NCBI RefSeq assembly: GCF_000196175.1
Contig: NC_005363.1
Location: forward strand, 1,922,001-1,986,000
DNA: 64,000 nt
Reading direction: 5' to 3'
Source: Bdellovibrio bacteriovorus HD100
GTDB taxonomy: Bacteria; Bdellovibrionota; Bdellovibrionia; Bdellovibrionales; Bdellovibrionaceae
Of the stretch, positions 16,567-24,969 are shown one piece after another; within the stretch, counting starts at the first letter, position 1, and each line of letters starts with the position of its first letter. The notes beneath the pieces are model-generated. The model did not search any database. It was not told the DNA's origin and saw only the letters and a list, made by a program, of their open reading frames with translations. Position numbers and translations under genes: made by a program.

Positions 16567-17373
16567 TTGAGCACTAAAATTTCTAAAGACGATTTGAAGT
16601 CCCCGGATCAGGTCACTCAAACTTTGAGAAAAGGTTTTGTCTGGACCACTGGTCACTCCAAAATTGTAATCGCAGCCGTTGCTGCCTTCATCGTGTTGGG
16701 TGTGGGTTATTCCATCGCCACTTACTTGTCTGACAAAAAAGAAATAGCTCAACAGGAAAAATACTTCCTGCTGGAAAAAGCCTATAGCGCGAAAAAGCAA
16801 GGCTTTGAAGAAGCCGCTCGTGCTGAGCAGATCAATGCTCAAAGCAAAGACAAAAAGAACGTTCCTGCCTTCGATCCGGCTAAAAAAGCTTCCGGCGACC
16901 TGCAGAAGGACTACGGCACGATCGTGGCGAACTTTGAATCCTTCATCAATGACGCTCCAAAGACCAAAGCGGCTCAAATGGCAGCTTTGAACCTGAGCGA
17001 AATCTATCTGACTTACAAAAAAAACGATGAAGCTTCGGCCGTATTGGCGAAAGTCGAGCCGGGCCTGAAAAGCGGTGATGTTCTGACAGCTTTGGTGCTG
17101 ATGCAGACTGGTAATATTCAAGCGGACAAAGGTGACTGCAAAGCGGCTGTTGAAAAATGGCAGAAGCTGGCTGACACCAAGGCTTTGGCGTTTGCTCATG
17201 ATGAAGCTAAATTGCGCATGGGTCTTTGCTTTGAATCCATGAACGATCTGGCAAAAGCCGAAGCGCTTTACACTGAGATCGCTAAAAAAGAAGACATGAA
17301 CACAACTGACTTCGCGGCAGCCAAAGAAGCGCAGAAATACCTGCGTTTGCTTAAAGCCAAGAAGAACCTTTAA
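16567..17373 (+). CDS. YfgM-like membrane-anchored tetratricopeptide protein
   Basis: Protein of 268 residues with an N-terminal cytoplasmic stub, one transmembrane helix (IVIAAVAAFIVLGVGYSIATYL, about residues 37-58) and a large periplasmic helical part. The latter reads as tetratricopeptide repeats (AQMAALNLSEIYLTYKK, LRMGLCFESMNDLAKAEALY). Start is TTG 16567 with GAGGA 7 bases upstream. It directly precedes bamB, as yfgM does in Escherichia coli, where YfgM links the Sec translocon to periplasmic chaperones. A similar role here is inferred from order and architecture. Confidence 0.8.
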   Translation: MSTKISKDDLKSPDQVTQTLRKGFVWTTGHSKIVIAAVAAFIVLGVGYSIATYLSDKKEIAQQEKYFLLEKAYSAKKQGFEEAARAEQINAQSKDKKNVPAFDPAKKASGDLQKDYGTIVANFESFINDAPKTKAAQMAALNLSEIYLTYKKNDEASAVLAKVEPGLKSGDVLTALVLMQTGNIQADKGDCKAAVEKWQKLADTKALAFAHDEAKLRMGLCFESMNDLAKAEALYTEIAKKEDMNTTDFAAAKEAQKYLRLLKAKKNL

Positions 17374-17385
17374 TCCGGGGAATTC

Positions 17386-18534
17386 ATGAAGATTGTCCTG
17401 TTCGGAACTCTATTGCTGACACTGGTTGGATGCACCACTTTAAACTCGGGTTTGGAGAAATGGAGCTCTTTAAACAACAGCAAGCGTGAGTACGAGGTCA
17501 AGGCCGCGTGGATCCGTCGCACCACTGAAAAAGACAATCTGGGCTTCCGCAAGATCAACCGTATGACGCCGGTTCTGGCCGGCGATCTGGTGATCCAGGG
17601 GAATGGTCTGGACGGTATCGTGGCCTACAGCCGCGACAACGGTCAGGAACGCTGGAGACTGCCGATTGAAAACGGTGCTGAACCCAGTGCAACCCTGATC
17701 CGGGATCGTCTGTTTGTGGGTGCCAGCGATGGAAACTTCTATTCCATCGAGGCCAGCACGGGCACCGTCCAGTGGACGTTCAACACCAAGTCTGAAAATC
17801 TGGCGGCACCGCTGCTGGAAGACGGCATCGTGTACTTCCTGGCGGGCAACAGCGTGTTTTATGCGCTGGATGCAGCGACCGGACGTCAAATCTGGTTGCA
17901 CTCTCGCCAGGACACGTCCCAGTTCTCTATCCGCGGGGGCAGTCAGGCCGCTTTAAACAATGGTATTTTGTATGTGGGCTTCTCTGATGGCTCTGTGGTG
18001 GCGTTGAATGCGAAGACGGGTTCTTCCCTGTGGGAAGTTCAACTGAACCGCAATAAGCGTTTCCGTGACATTGATGCGACCCCGGTGGTTGAGGGCAATC
18101 AGCTTTATGTGGCGGGTTATGACGACAAGCTGTATTGCCTTTCTGTCGACAAAGGTGAAGTCCTTTGGCGCATCGAAGGTGGCGGCTATAGCGGTGTCAC
18201 GGTGGTCGGCGACAAATTGATCTATCCAACGACCAACGGCGAAGTCCAGGCTTTGAACAAGGCTTCTGGCGACAAGTTGTGGTCTTATAAGCTGAAGGAC
18301 GGCATTGCAACGCAGGTAAGAACCTACAAAGGGGTCCTTGTGTTCGGTGAATCCCAAGGCTCTTTGCGCTTCCTGGATGCCAATGCCGGCACCGAAGTGG
18401 GATCTTTTGAGCCGGGTCGTGGAATCCTTTCCTCCCCCCAAGTGGATGAAAAGGCGGGCCGAGTTTACTTTATTTCCGGCGAAGCGAATTTGTATGCGAT
18501 CGACGCCGGATGGATCAGAACCCCTTACTTTTAG
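17386..18534 (+). CDS. bamB: Outer membrane assembly lipoprotein BamB
   Basis: Eight-bladed beta-propeller lipoprotein that supports BamA in inserting outer-membrane proteins. A lipobox (LTLVGC) ends the signal peptide. PQQ-like repeats with the GxVxALDAxTGxxxW pattern recur through the chain, for example YALDAATGRQIW, VALNAKTGSSLW, YCLSVDKGEVLW and QALNKASGDKLW. The 382 residues match the family length. It lies 12 bases after the YfgM-like gene, probably in one operon with the next lipoprotein. Confidence 0.92.
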   Translation: MKIVLFGTLLLTLVGCTTLNSGLEKWSSLNNSKREYEVKAAWIRRTTEKDNLGFRKINRMTPVLAGDLVIQGNGLDGIVAYSRDNGQERWRLPIENGAEPSATLIRDRLFVGASDGNFYSIEASTGTVQWTFNTKSENLAAPLLEDGIVYFLAGNSVFYALDAATGRQIWLHSRQDTSQFSIRGGSQAALNNGILYVGFSDGSVVALNAKTGSSLWEVQLNRNKRFRDIDATPVVEGNQLYVAGYDDKLYCLSVDKGEVLWRIEGGGYSGVTVVGDKLIYPTTNGEVQALNKASGDKLWSYKLKDGIATQVRTYKGVLVFGESQGSLRFLDANAGTEVGSFEPGRGILSSPQVDEKAGRVYFISGEANLYAIDAGWIRTPYF

Positions 18535-18543
18535 GAGTAAGTC

Positions 18544-18924
18544 ATGAAAAAGCTTTTGTTGGTTTTGTCAGTTATGGGATCTTTGGCAGCGTGCAGTCAC
18601 GGGAACTGCCGCGCCCAGAAGGAAGCTCAGAAAAACGCCCCTAAAAGCGAGGTTGTTGTGGAAAAATCCAAAGCCACGGATCGTGTGAAGGTGTTTAAGT
18701 ACGACGGATCTTTGCAGTGCGGTCAGGGTAAAAAAATCGCCCCGGCTGAAATGCAAAAAGACCTCAAGGGTATTGAGGTCTTTTCTTCATCCAATCAGAA
18801 TGACGGGATGATGCGTATTCAACTTTGCGGAAGCCCGACAGGCAACGCCAATGTCTACGAGATCGATCGTAAGGACCTGGACGCTGCCCTGAAGCTGGGC
18901 TTTAAAGAGTGGTTGGCTGAATAA
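18544..18924 (+). CDS. Small lipoprotein, unknown function
   Basis: Lipoprotein of 126 residues. The signal peptide ends in the lipobox SLAAC. The mature part has a Lys/Glu-rich linker, then a small domain with three further cysteines (NCRAQ, LQCGQ, LCGS) that could form a disulfide in the periplasm. It lies 9 bases after bamB and so is probably co-transcribed. Its last 23 bases overlap the end of the converging Fic-domain gene. No family recognised. Confidence 0.8.
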   Translation: MKKLLLVLSVMGSLAACSHGNCRAQKEAQKNAPKSEVVVEKSKATDRVKVFKYDGSLQCGQGKKIAPAEMQKDLKGIEVFSSSNQNDGMMRIQLCGSPTGNANVYEIDRKDLDAALKLGFKEWLAE

Positions 18925-21214
18925 GCAAACGCTCTTTGATTCTTTCTGTCGGGAGAGGACCTTCTCCCGGCACGTAGCGACCATCGATCACCATCACTTC
19001 ATTTGGTTTCTCAACGTTTCTTAGAAGCGTTTCCATTACTTTACCAGCGGCATCCAGTCTTTGGATCAGCATCACCGCATCTGGATCTGTACCACCGATA
19101 CCCATAACTTCTGCCTGACGGCCGTACGTGTAGGCGAATTCAGGGTCGAATGCTTTCAGACGGCCCAGATCCACGTCTTTCATCGCTCTGTAAGAAGCCA
19201 CGTTGATACGGGACTTCAACTGGGACTGAAGAGCTGGATCCATGTGCTTGCCGTATTCACCAACAACCATCGCACCCATTGCGAAGGCTTTACCGACCAC
19301 TTCACGTTTGGAAGTGGAGTAACCATAGGACACACCGTACTTCGGACCGCTTCTATGGTGGTCAATGGCCATTTCAACCATGTCACCATTCAGAGACTCT
19401 TTGTTATACAGAGCAAAGTCATTCTTGATCGCCTCGACCAGCGGAGTGCCGGAACGAAGTGCTCTTAATACACTGTTGGACACCAGGTGAGATGTTGGTT
19501 TTTTGAAGTAATCCAACAGCTCTTGACGAGTCGGCTCTTTGGTTCTGTTGGAAAGACCGCGCCATACCAGCAGCTCTTTGTCATACCAACGGTTCATTTT
19601 TGCATCCCAAAGGGCTTTGGAACCGGAACGATTTACACCGAACAGATCAATAAAGTCAGGATCCACCAGGCGCAGGCCGATCTGGCGTTCGCCATCTTTA
19701 TCGTGGATGTAGCGCACTGTTTTTGATCTGTAGTATTCAACGAACAGGTCTGCAATACGGGACATGGCACGCAGACGGTTGTTCTGGATCTCAACTTTCA
19801 GTTCAGGGTGGGCCTGAACCAGGGTTTTGATGAAGGCGTTGAACTGCTCACTGTCAACTTTTGCTTGAGCGTAGTTTTCAACGACTTTGGTTTTGCCCTG
19901 TTGTTTCAGGGAGATGTTCACCATTTCTGGCAGGCCTGGATACAGCAACTCTGGAGAGTGCTCTACAGTCAGACCATTTTTCACACGGAACAGAACATCG
20001 GCTTGCAACTGGGCGTTGTTAACAACACCTTTGTGAACGTATTCGCGCCATTCTTTCTGGGAAACCTGAACATCCAGGAAAGGATCCACCAGGCGAACTG
20101 GAGGCAGGCCTTCTTTTGTCAGAAGATAGTTCATCAACAAACGAGTCGTACGGCCGTTGCCATTCAGAACCGGGTGGATTGCCACCAGGTCACGCTGAAG
20201 GTCCGCTACGATGTCGATATATCTGTGTTCATTAATACCGATTTTAACTTCGCCCAAAGCGGCGCGCTCAGCATTGAATCTTTCGAAACGCTGTTCGACC
20301 AGAGCTTTTGTGAAGGCTTGCTCCAGGGCTGCAGGACCTTGACCTTCATAGGAGGTGCCGTGCTGCTGGCGGTATTCCATGACCTGCTTGTAGACTTCCG
20401 GGTGGGAAGTTTTGATCAGATCAACAGTCTCCTGCTTTGGAGTTGTAACAAACGGATAGTGAATGCGACCGCTTACCAAAGTCGTGTCGCCATTTTCCAC
20501 AACCATGTCACGTTTGGAACCCCAGATCTTCACTTTCTTCCATACGCCTTCGTTCAAAGTGCTGCCTTCGCGAGCGCTTTCGACAAAGTCCAGATATGGA
20601 TTTTCTTTCACGATCTTGGCTTCATTCGGTGTCATTTTGAATGCGCCAGCAACGTTGCCCATCCAGTGGCCATTGCGCCATACACCCAGTTGATCTGGAC
20701 GGATGCCTTCAACGCCGTTTTCCATAATGCGTCTATGGATCTCTGGCAGAAGTTCTGCTGTGATTGGAGGTTGTTCTTTTCTTAGGAAGTTGTCGCGAGC
20801 ACTCAGGAAACCTTTAAAAGGAGCCGCTTCGCCTTCGTTCCAGCGATCATAAATCTTGGAGAAGTCCATCGCTTCGCGTTTGCCTTCAAGGAAGTTCGGC
20901 AAAAGCTTGTCAGCGGTGTGCGTGTAATCGAAGAACTCAACGGAAGCCAGCAGATGTTCGATCTGGGCTTTGCGCTGGGATGGAATCTTTTCCAGAGTGG
21001 CCCAGAGTTCAGACTTAATTGATTTGAATTGCAGGAGTTCGCGTGGTGTTTCCGGCTGTTTCGCTTCAGAACGCAGGCCGAAGTCCACACCGCGGGCTTT
21101 AACCTGAGGATCTGTAAAGACATATTCACACATCTGAGCGGCTTGCGCCGGGCTCATGAAGCTGATTGTCAGCAACAGGGACAGGATGAACTTAAACATG
21201 TTATGCACAGGCAT
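18902..21214 (-). CDS. Exported Fic-domain protein with ADP-ribosyltransferase-like C-terminus
   Basis: Exported protein of 770 residues. Residues 1-26 form a signal peptide ending AQA-A. A Fic core is centred on HPVLNGNGRTTR (His347-Arg358), with the helical surroundings usual for Fic AMP-transferases; the acidic metal-binding position of the motif is Asn351. Residues about 540-750 look like an R-S-E type ADP-ribosyltransferase: Arg552 in VWRGL, Ser-Thr-Ser 633-635 in YGYSTSK, and candidate glutamates in QAEV (702) or PNEV (739). An AGAGGAG site precedes ATG 21214. The Fic part is clear; the second domain is a motif-level inference. The substrate and whether it leaves the cell are unknown. 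Confidence 0.82.
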   Translation of the reverse strand: MPVHNMFKFILSLLLTISFMSPAQAAQMCEYVFTDPQVKARGVDFGLRSEAKQPETPRELLQFKSIKSELWATLEKIPSQRKAQIEHLLASVEFFDYTHTADKLLPNFLEGKREAMDFSKIYDRWNEGEAAPFKGFLSARDNFLRKEQPPITAELLPEIHRRIMENGVEGIRPDQLGVWRNGHWMGNVAGAFKMTPNEAKIVKENPYLDFVESAREGSTLNEGVWKKVKIWGSKRDMVVENGDTTLVSGRIHYPFVTTPKQETVDLIKTSHPEVYKQVMEYRQQHGTSYEGQGPAALEQAFTKALVEQRFERFNAERAALGEVKIGINEHRYIDIVADLQRDLVAIHPVLNGNGRTTRLLMNYLLTKEGLPPVRLVDPFLDVQVSQKEWREYVHKGVVNNAQLQADVLFRVKNGLTVEHSPELLYPGLPEMVNISLKQQGKTKVVENYAQAKVDSEQFNAFIKTLVQAHPELKVEIQNNRLRAMSRIADLFVEYYRSKTVRYIHDKDGERQIGLRLVDPDFIDLFGVNRSGSKALWDAKMNRWYDKELLVWRGLSNRTKEPTRQELLDYFKKPTSHLVSNSVLRALRSGTPLVEAIKNDFALYNKESLNGDMVEMAIDHHRSGPKYGVSYGYSTSKREVVGKAFAMGAMVVGEYGKHMDPALQSQLKSRINVASYRAMKDVDLGRLKAFDPEFAYTYGRQAEVMGIGGTDPDAVMLIQRLDAAGKVMETLLRNVEKPNEVMVIDGRYVPGEGPLPTERIKERLLIQPTTL

Positions 21215-21244
21215 AATAACTCCTCTTATTCAGAAGATTACTAA

Positions 21245-21260
21245 AGCAATGCCCGTGCTA
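21245..21260 (-). promoter_or_regulatory. Near-consensus sigma-54 type promoter ahead of the Fic gene
   Basis: Read on the minus strand, TAGCACG-N4-TTGCT runs from 21260 to 21245. It matches the -24/-12 consensus except that the -24 element is AG rather than GG. The 10-base spacing to GC (21247-21246) is exact, and it sits 32 bases from the ATG, the same distance as the clear sigma-54 site at 11563. The AG change lowers confidence. Confidence 0.4.
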
Positions 21261-21357
21261 GGTCATAAGCACTACAATGGACTTGAACGGGGAGGGGGAA
21301 AGGACTCCCCGTCTCATTCTGAGAAAGAAGCAATTTGCGTCGACAGCCGTCGATGGA

Positions 21358-22539
21358 TTAGACGAACTTGGAAAGCGTTGAAATAGCGGAATCAAGTTCT
21401 TCCCTGGTGTTATGAATATGCGGGGTCAGTCTTAAAACAGGCCACCCGGGAACCCTTGGCAGGCCGACCTGCAGCTGTGGTTTCGAATGACGGACAAACA
21501 GGCCGTCAAACTCGATCCCGGGGAAACTTCCGACCTTGTAACATAATAGACTTGAAGCAATATCTGAATGCCGGCCTTTAAGTGATTTGATCTTGAATTG
21601 ATTTAAGCCGTCTTCAAGATAGTTCATACGTTTTTGAATTTCAGTTCTGATGAATTCAGATCCAGCCTGATCCCAGAAATCAAAGCACGATTCCAAACCA
21701 TACAGGCTTGCATAACTCATTGAATGCGACCACAGCATGCGTGCTGCAAACGGATGATCACAATAAGCACCCATACCAGGCAGAATCTTTTCTTCGGTGG
21801 TCCAAGATCCATAAGCCGGCTGCATCTGATCCTGAAACAAAGGATTCACCCAGCCAAATGCGGTGCCTTTGGGACCCATAAACCATTTGTGCAGATTCCC
21901 GGCATAATAATCGACGTTTTTAAGCTCGTTTGTGAAGTTTAAATCCAATAAACCTGGCGCATGAGCCCCATCAACCACCAATAAAACGTCTCTGGCTCTT
22001 AAAGCTGTCGCCAGTTTTTCCAAAGGCATGGTCAGACCGTTGCCAGTAAAGACATGGCTGACAACGAAGACGCGGGTTTTGTCCGAGATTTGCGAAACGA
22101 TCTTTGAAACCGCTTCATCCGCCGAGATTTCATCATACATAAAATCCGCGTTGATAAAGCGCACAGAAAGACGGTCTTTGCGGGCCTTGAAATGCAGAAT
22201 GTTAACAACCGCACCGTATTCAAAGCTGGTGGAAAGAATTTCGGAGTCTGCAGGCAGTTGCAAACCCATGATAATTTCATTTAATGCCAAAGTGACATTG
22301 GGGCGAAGAAACAGATCCTGAGGTCGGGCTTTGATGAAACGCCCCAGACGCTCTTGCAGGGCCCACAGACGAGCCCAGGCTGCACCATACCCAGTAGATG
22401 TGTTGTGTTCAAAAGTGCCCAGCTCGGCCTTTTGCTGATCAATAACAACCGAAGGACACAGCCCCAAAGTGCCGTTGTTGAGATTCACGAAAAACGTGTC
22501 TTTGTACTTCTCAAAAGCGGCGGAAAAATCCTGAAACAT
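21358..22539 (-). CDS. Class V aminotransferase-fold PLP enzyme
   Basis: PLP-dependent enzyme of 393 residues related to isopenicillin N epimerase and cysteine-desulfurase-like proteins. The N-terminal FVNLNNGTLGLCP is the usual substrate loop. VVDGAHAPG holds the Asp that contacts the PLP ring nitrogen, and the Schiff-base lysine is in GNLHKWFMGPKG. There is no sulfur-accepting Cys loop of the NifS/SufS type. It has no signal peptide, unlike both its neighbours. The start lies 2 bases from the NADAR stop, so they are coupled. Its reaction is not identifiable. Confidence 0.83.
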   Translation of the reverse strand: MFQDFSAAFEKYKDTFFVNLNNGTLGLCPSVVIDQQKAELGTFEHNTSTGYGAAWARLWALQERLGRFIKARPQDLFLRPNVTLALNEIIMGLQLPADSEILSTSFEYGAVVNILHFKARKDRLSVRFINADFMYDEISADEAVSKIVSQISDKTRVFVVSHVFTGNGLTMPLEKLATALRARDVLLVVDGAHAPGLLDLNFTNELKNVDYYAGNLHKWFMGPKGTAFGWVNPLFQDQMQPAYGSWTTEEKILPGMGAYCDHPFAARMLWSHSMSYASLYGLESCFDFWDQAGSEFIRTEIQKRMNYLEDGLNQFKIKSLKGRHSDIASSLLCYKVGSFPGIEFDGLFVRHSKPQLQVGLPRVPGWPVLRLTPHIHNTREELDSAISTLSKFV

Positions 22540-22541
22540 AA

Positions 22542-23318
22542 TTACTTATTACGACCTTTGCAGGTTTTCAAAGACAGATCTTCGCCGGTCACCAAAGACA
22601 ACTGATTGTTTTTCAGCTGTTCGCGGATATCCATCCACAGCAGATAGTAATGCCATTCGCGGGGGGATTTTTCCGAAACTCCATGGTCGGGGAGAAGTTT
22701 CAGATCATTTGTCTTCACCAGAACATCCAAAACTTCAGGATTCTGGCGCAGTTTTTCGATCAGAGCTTCGAAGATCAGATTGTAATGTTCGGCTGGTTCT
22801 TTGGTCGCAAATGGAAACACCTTGCCTTCAAAGGTCACCCAGTTGGCATCGTTTTTTTCCATCAGGAAGTTGGCATAACCACCGGCACTTTTCGCGGCAT
22901 AGCCATTCATCTGGGAAACTTGTTCGCGCGTGTATTTCCAGTTCTTGGCCCACGCCCAGCGCGGATCATTTTCAGTCTCTGGATATTTCATCATCTGCCA
23001 GAAGGCTTCAACCGTTGGATAACAAACACCATGGAATACAAAAGAAGCTTCGGCAAAGTTTGAAAGCAGGCCCAGCTCGTTTCTTTTGCTTAAAACAACT
23101 TCCATGCGGCCGGCATCTTGCGGAAGGATTTCCCAGGATTTGGCTTCTTCACGCGGAACTTCTTTCCACCAGTGTGCAGGATACGGAGCTTTCCAGGAGT
23201 CGTCTGATTTTGCGGCAGGTTTTACACCTTGGGTGGGCTTTTTATTGCTGGAATCAGAACAAGAAACCAGAAATGCTGTCAGAAGCACAAACAAAGAAAC
23301 AAATGTCGTTTTAGCCAT
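22542..23318 (-). CDS. NADAR (YbiA-like) domain lipoprotein
   Basis: Lipoprotein of 258 residues: the signal peptide ends with LVSC (Cys20), then a short polar linker. From about residue 80 the chain reads LGLLSNFAEASFVFHGVCYPTVEAFWQMMKY when joined in pieces, the hallmark LSNF...YPTVE.FWQ.MK pattern of NADAR/YbiA proteins. This fold is linked to NAD/ADP-ribose chemistry, and some members remove ADP-ribose from nucleic acid bases. Known members are cytoplasmic, so an exported lipoprotein form is unusual. It lies two genes upstream of the Fic/ART-like exported protein. Confidence 0.82.
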   Translation of the reverse strand: MAKTTFVSLFVLLTAFLVSCSDSSNKKPTQGVKPAAKSDDSWKAPYPAHWWKEVPREEAKSWEILPQDAGRMEVVLSKRNELGLLSNFAEASFVFHGVCYPTVEAFWQMMKYPETENDPRWAWAKNWKYTREQVSQMNGYAAKSAGGYANFLMEKNDANWVTFEGKVFPFATKEPAEHYNLIFEALIEKLRQNPEVLDVLVKTNDLKLLPDHGVSEKSPREWHYYLLWMDIREQLKNNQLSLVTGEDLSLKTCKGRNK

Positions 23319-23453
23319 AAATCCCCCTTACGCAAAAACGCCCGCAAAGACTAGCGGACCTTCCGCGTGAATACAATTCTGACCGCGCGCATAAAAGGTC
23401 AAAATACGGTCAGATTTAGGGCTATTCTAAAGAAAAGCAACAAAGGGGAGTCT

Positions 23454-24812
23454 ATGGAGATCGGATTTTTAGGAGCTGCCGGCACTGTGACAGGGTCCAA
23501 GTTTCTGGTACATAATAACGACACCCGAATTTTGGTCGACTGTGGCATGTTCCAGGGCTTTAAGGAACTTCGAGAACTCAATTGGGAGGATTTCCCATTT
23601 GATCCACGCGATATTCAGGCTGTCGTGCTGACTCACGCCCATCTGGATCACTGCGGAGCTTTGCCTTTGTTGGTTAAAAAAGGTTTTAAAGGTCCGATTT
23701 ATTGTACTGAACCGACACTGGAGCTGACGAAAATCATTCTGCTGGATTCAGCCAAGATCCAGGAAGAAGATGCGGACTACGCCAACAAAAAAGGCTTCTC
23801 AAAACACAGTCCGGCTCTGGCGTTGTATACAACGGAAGATGTCGAAAGAACTTTGCCGCTGCTGCGGCCCGTGAATCTGCATACTCAATTTGAAATCGGC
23901 TCCCTGAAGGTTTGTTTTTACAGCAGCGGCCATATCCTGGGGGCGGCTTCAGCAACGATTTCAAACGGCGAAAAAAGCATCCACTTTTCCGGTGATTTAG
24001 GCCGATATAATGATCCTTTGATGCCAGCTCCTGAACCACCGGCCAAAGCTGATTATCTCGTGATGGAATCAACCTATGGTGACCGCGATCATTCTCCGAA
24101 AACCTCCAAAGAAGTTCTTAAAGAATGCATCTTGGAAATCGTGAAATCACGGGGAGTCCTGCTGATTCCAAGTTTTGCTGTGGGTCGTGCACAGAATCTG
24201 CTGTTTGAAATAACGGAGCTAAAAAGAGACGGGGAGGTCCCCGCCCAAATCCCCGTTTATTTTAATTCTCCTATGGGCCATGAAGTCGCCCTCCTTTACG
24301 AAAAATACCACCCATTCCATCGTCTGGGTTCCGGTCAGTTCGCTGAGGTTATGTCAGAAGTTCATACGATTAAAACCGCTGAAGAATCCAGGGCCCTGAA
24401 TGATGATAAATCCGGGCCCAAGATCATCATCGCAGCCAGCGGTATGTTGACTGGCGGCCGGGTTTTGCATCATTTAAAAGCTTTTGGACCTGATTCCAGG
24501 AACATTGTTTTACTGGCAGGATTCCAAAGCCCCGGAACCCGTGGATTCAGCTTGTTGAATGGCGCCAGAGAAATCAAAATCCATGGTCTATATGTGGAGA
24601 TAAACTGCAAAGTGATTCCATCTGATTCATTTTCAGCTCATGCAGACAGAAGTGATTTGATGACCTGGTTAAAACAGGCTCCAGAGATCCCCAAAAGGAT
24701 GTTTTTAGTGCATGGGGAACCGGTGGCGGCCGATGAGCTTCGAAAACGCATCGATAAAGAATTAAAATGGTACGTTACAGTGCCTAGAATGGGTCAGATT
24801 ATAAGCACTTAG
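23454..24812 (+). CDS. Metallo-beta-lactamase/beta-CASP RNA exonuclease-like protein
   Basis: Cytoplasmic beta-CASP nuclease-like protein of 452 residues. ATG 23454 is preceded by GGGGAG; an ATG at 23367 gives an unconvincing extension. Metal-binding motifs are complete: LTHAHLDHCGALP, the His in SSGHILGAAS, and GDLGRY. The beta-CASP region carries ESTYGDRDH (motif A), and FSAHADRSDL and LVHGEP follow (motifs B and C). Family members process or degrade RNA (CPSF73/YSH1-like). It is divergent from the NADAR gene and probably monocistronic. Confidence 0.9.
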   Translation: MEIGFLGAAGTVTGSKFLVHNNDTRILVDCGMFQGFKELRELNWEDFPFDPRDIQAVVLTHAHLDHCGALPLLVKKGFKGPIYCTEPTLELTKIILLDSAKIQEEDADYANKKGFSKHSPALALYTTEDVERTLPLLRPVNLHTQFEIGSLKVCFYSSGHILGAASATISNGEKSIHFSGDLGRYNDPLMPAPEPPAKADYLVMESTYGDRDHSPKTSKEVLKECILEIVKSRGVLLIPSFAVGRAQNLLFEITELKRDGEVPAQIPVYFNSPMGHEVALLYEKYHPFHRLGSGQFAEVMSEVHTIKTAEESRALNDDKSGPKIIIAASGMLTGGRVLHHLKAFGPDSRNIVLLAGFQSPGTRGFSLLNGAREIKIHGLYVEINCKVIPSDSFSAHADRSDLMTWLKQAPEIPKRMFLVHGEPVAADELRKRIDKELKWYVTVPRMGQIIST

Positions 24813-24969
24813 GGGTTTTAGCCCAAAAAGACCCCTCTACTTACCGTTACATAATATAACTTATCAGAAGATTATATATCCCACTTCAACCGTGGGTATT
24901 CCCATCGAATTGACCCATAACCAGTTCTGGAATTACATTCAAAAGCATCTCTTTAAAGGCTTAATTAAT

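Noticed and set aside
19808-20785. 325-codon open frame on the plus strand
   Set aside because: It lies wholly within the Fic/ART-like gene on the other strand and shows no recognisable motif or signal.
24892-24969. GTG start adding 26 residues to the zinc-ribbon protein
   Set aside because: There is no ribosome-binding site, and the segment overlaps an AT-rich promoter-like stretch; MESCPLC is the natural start.
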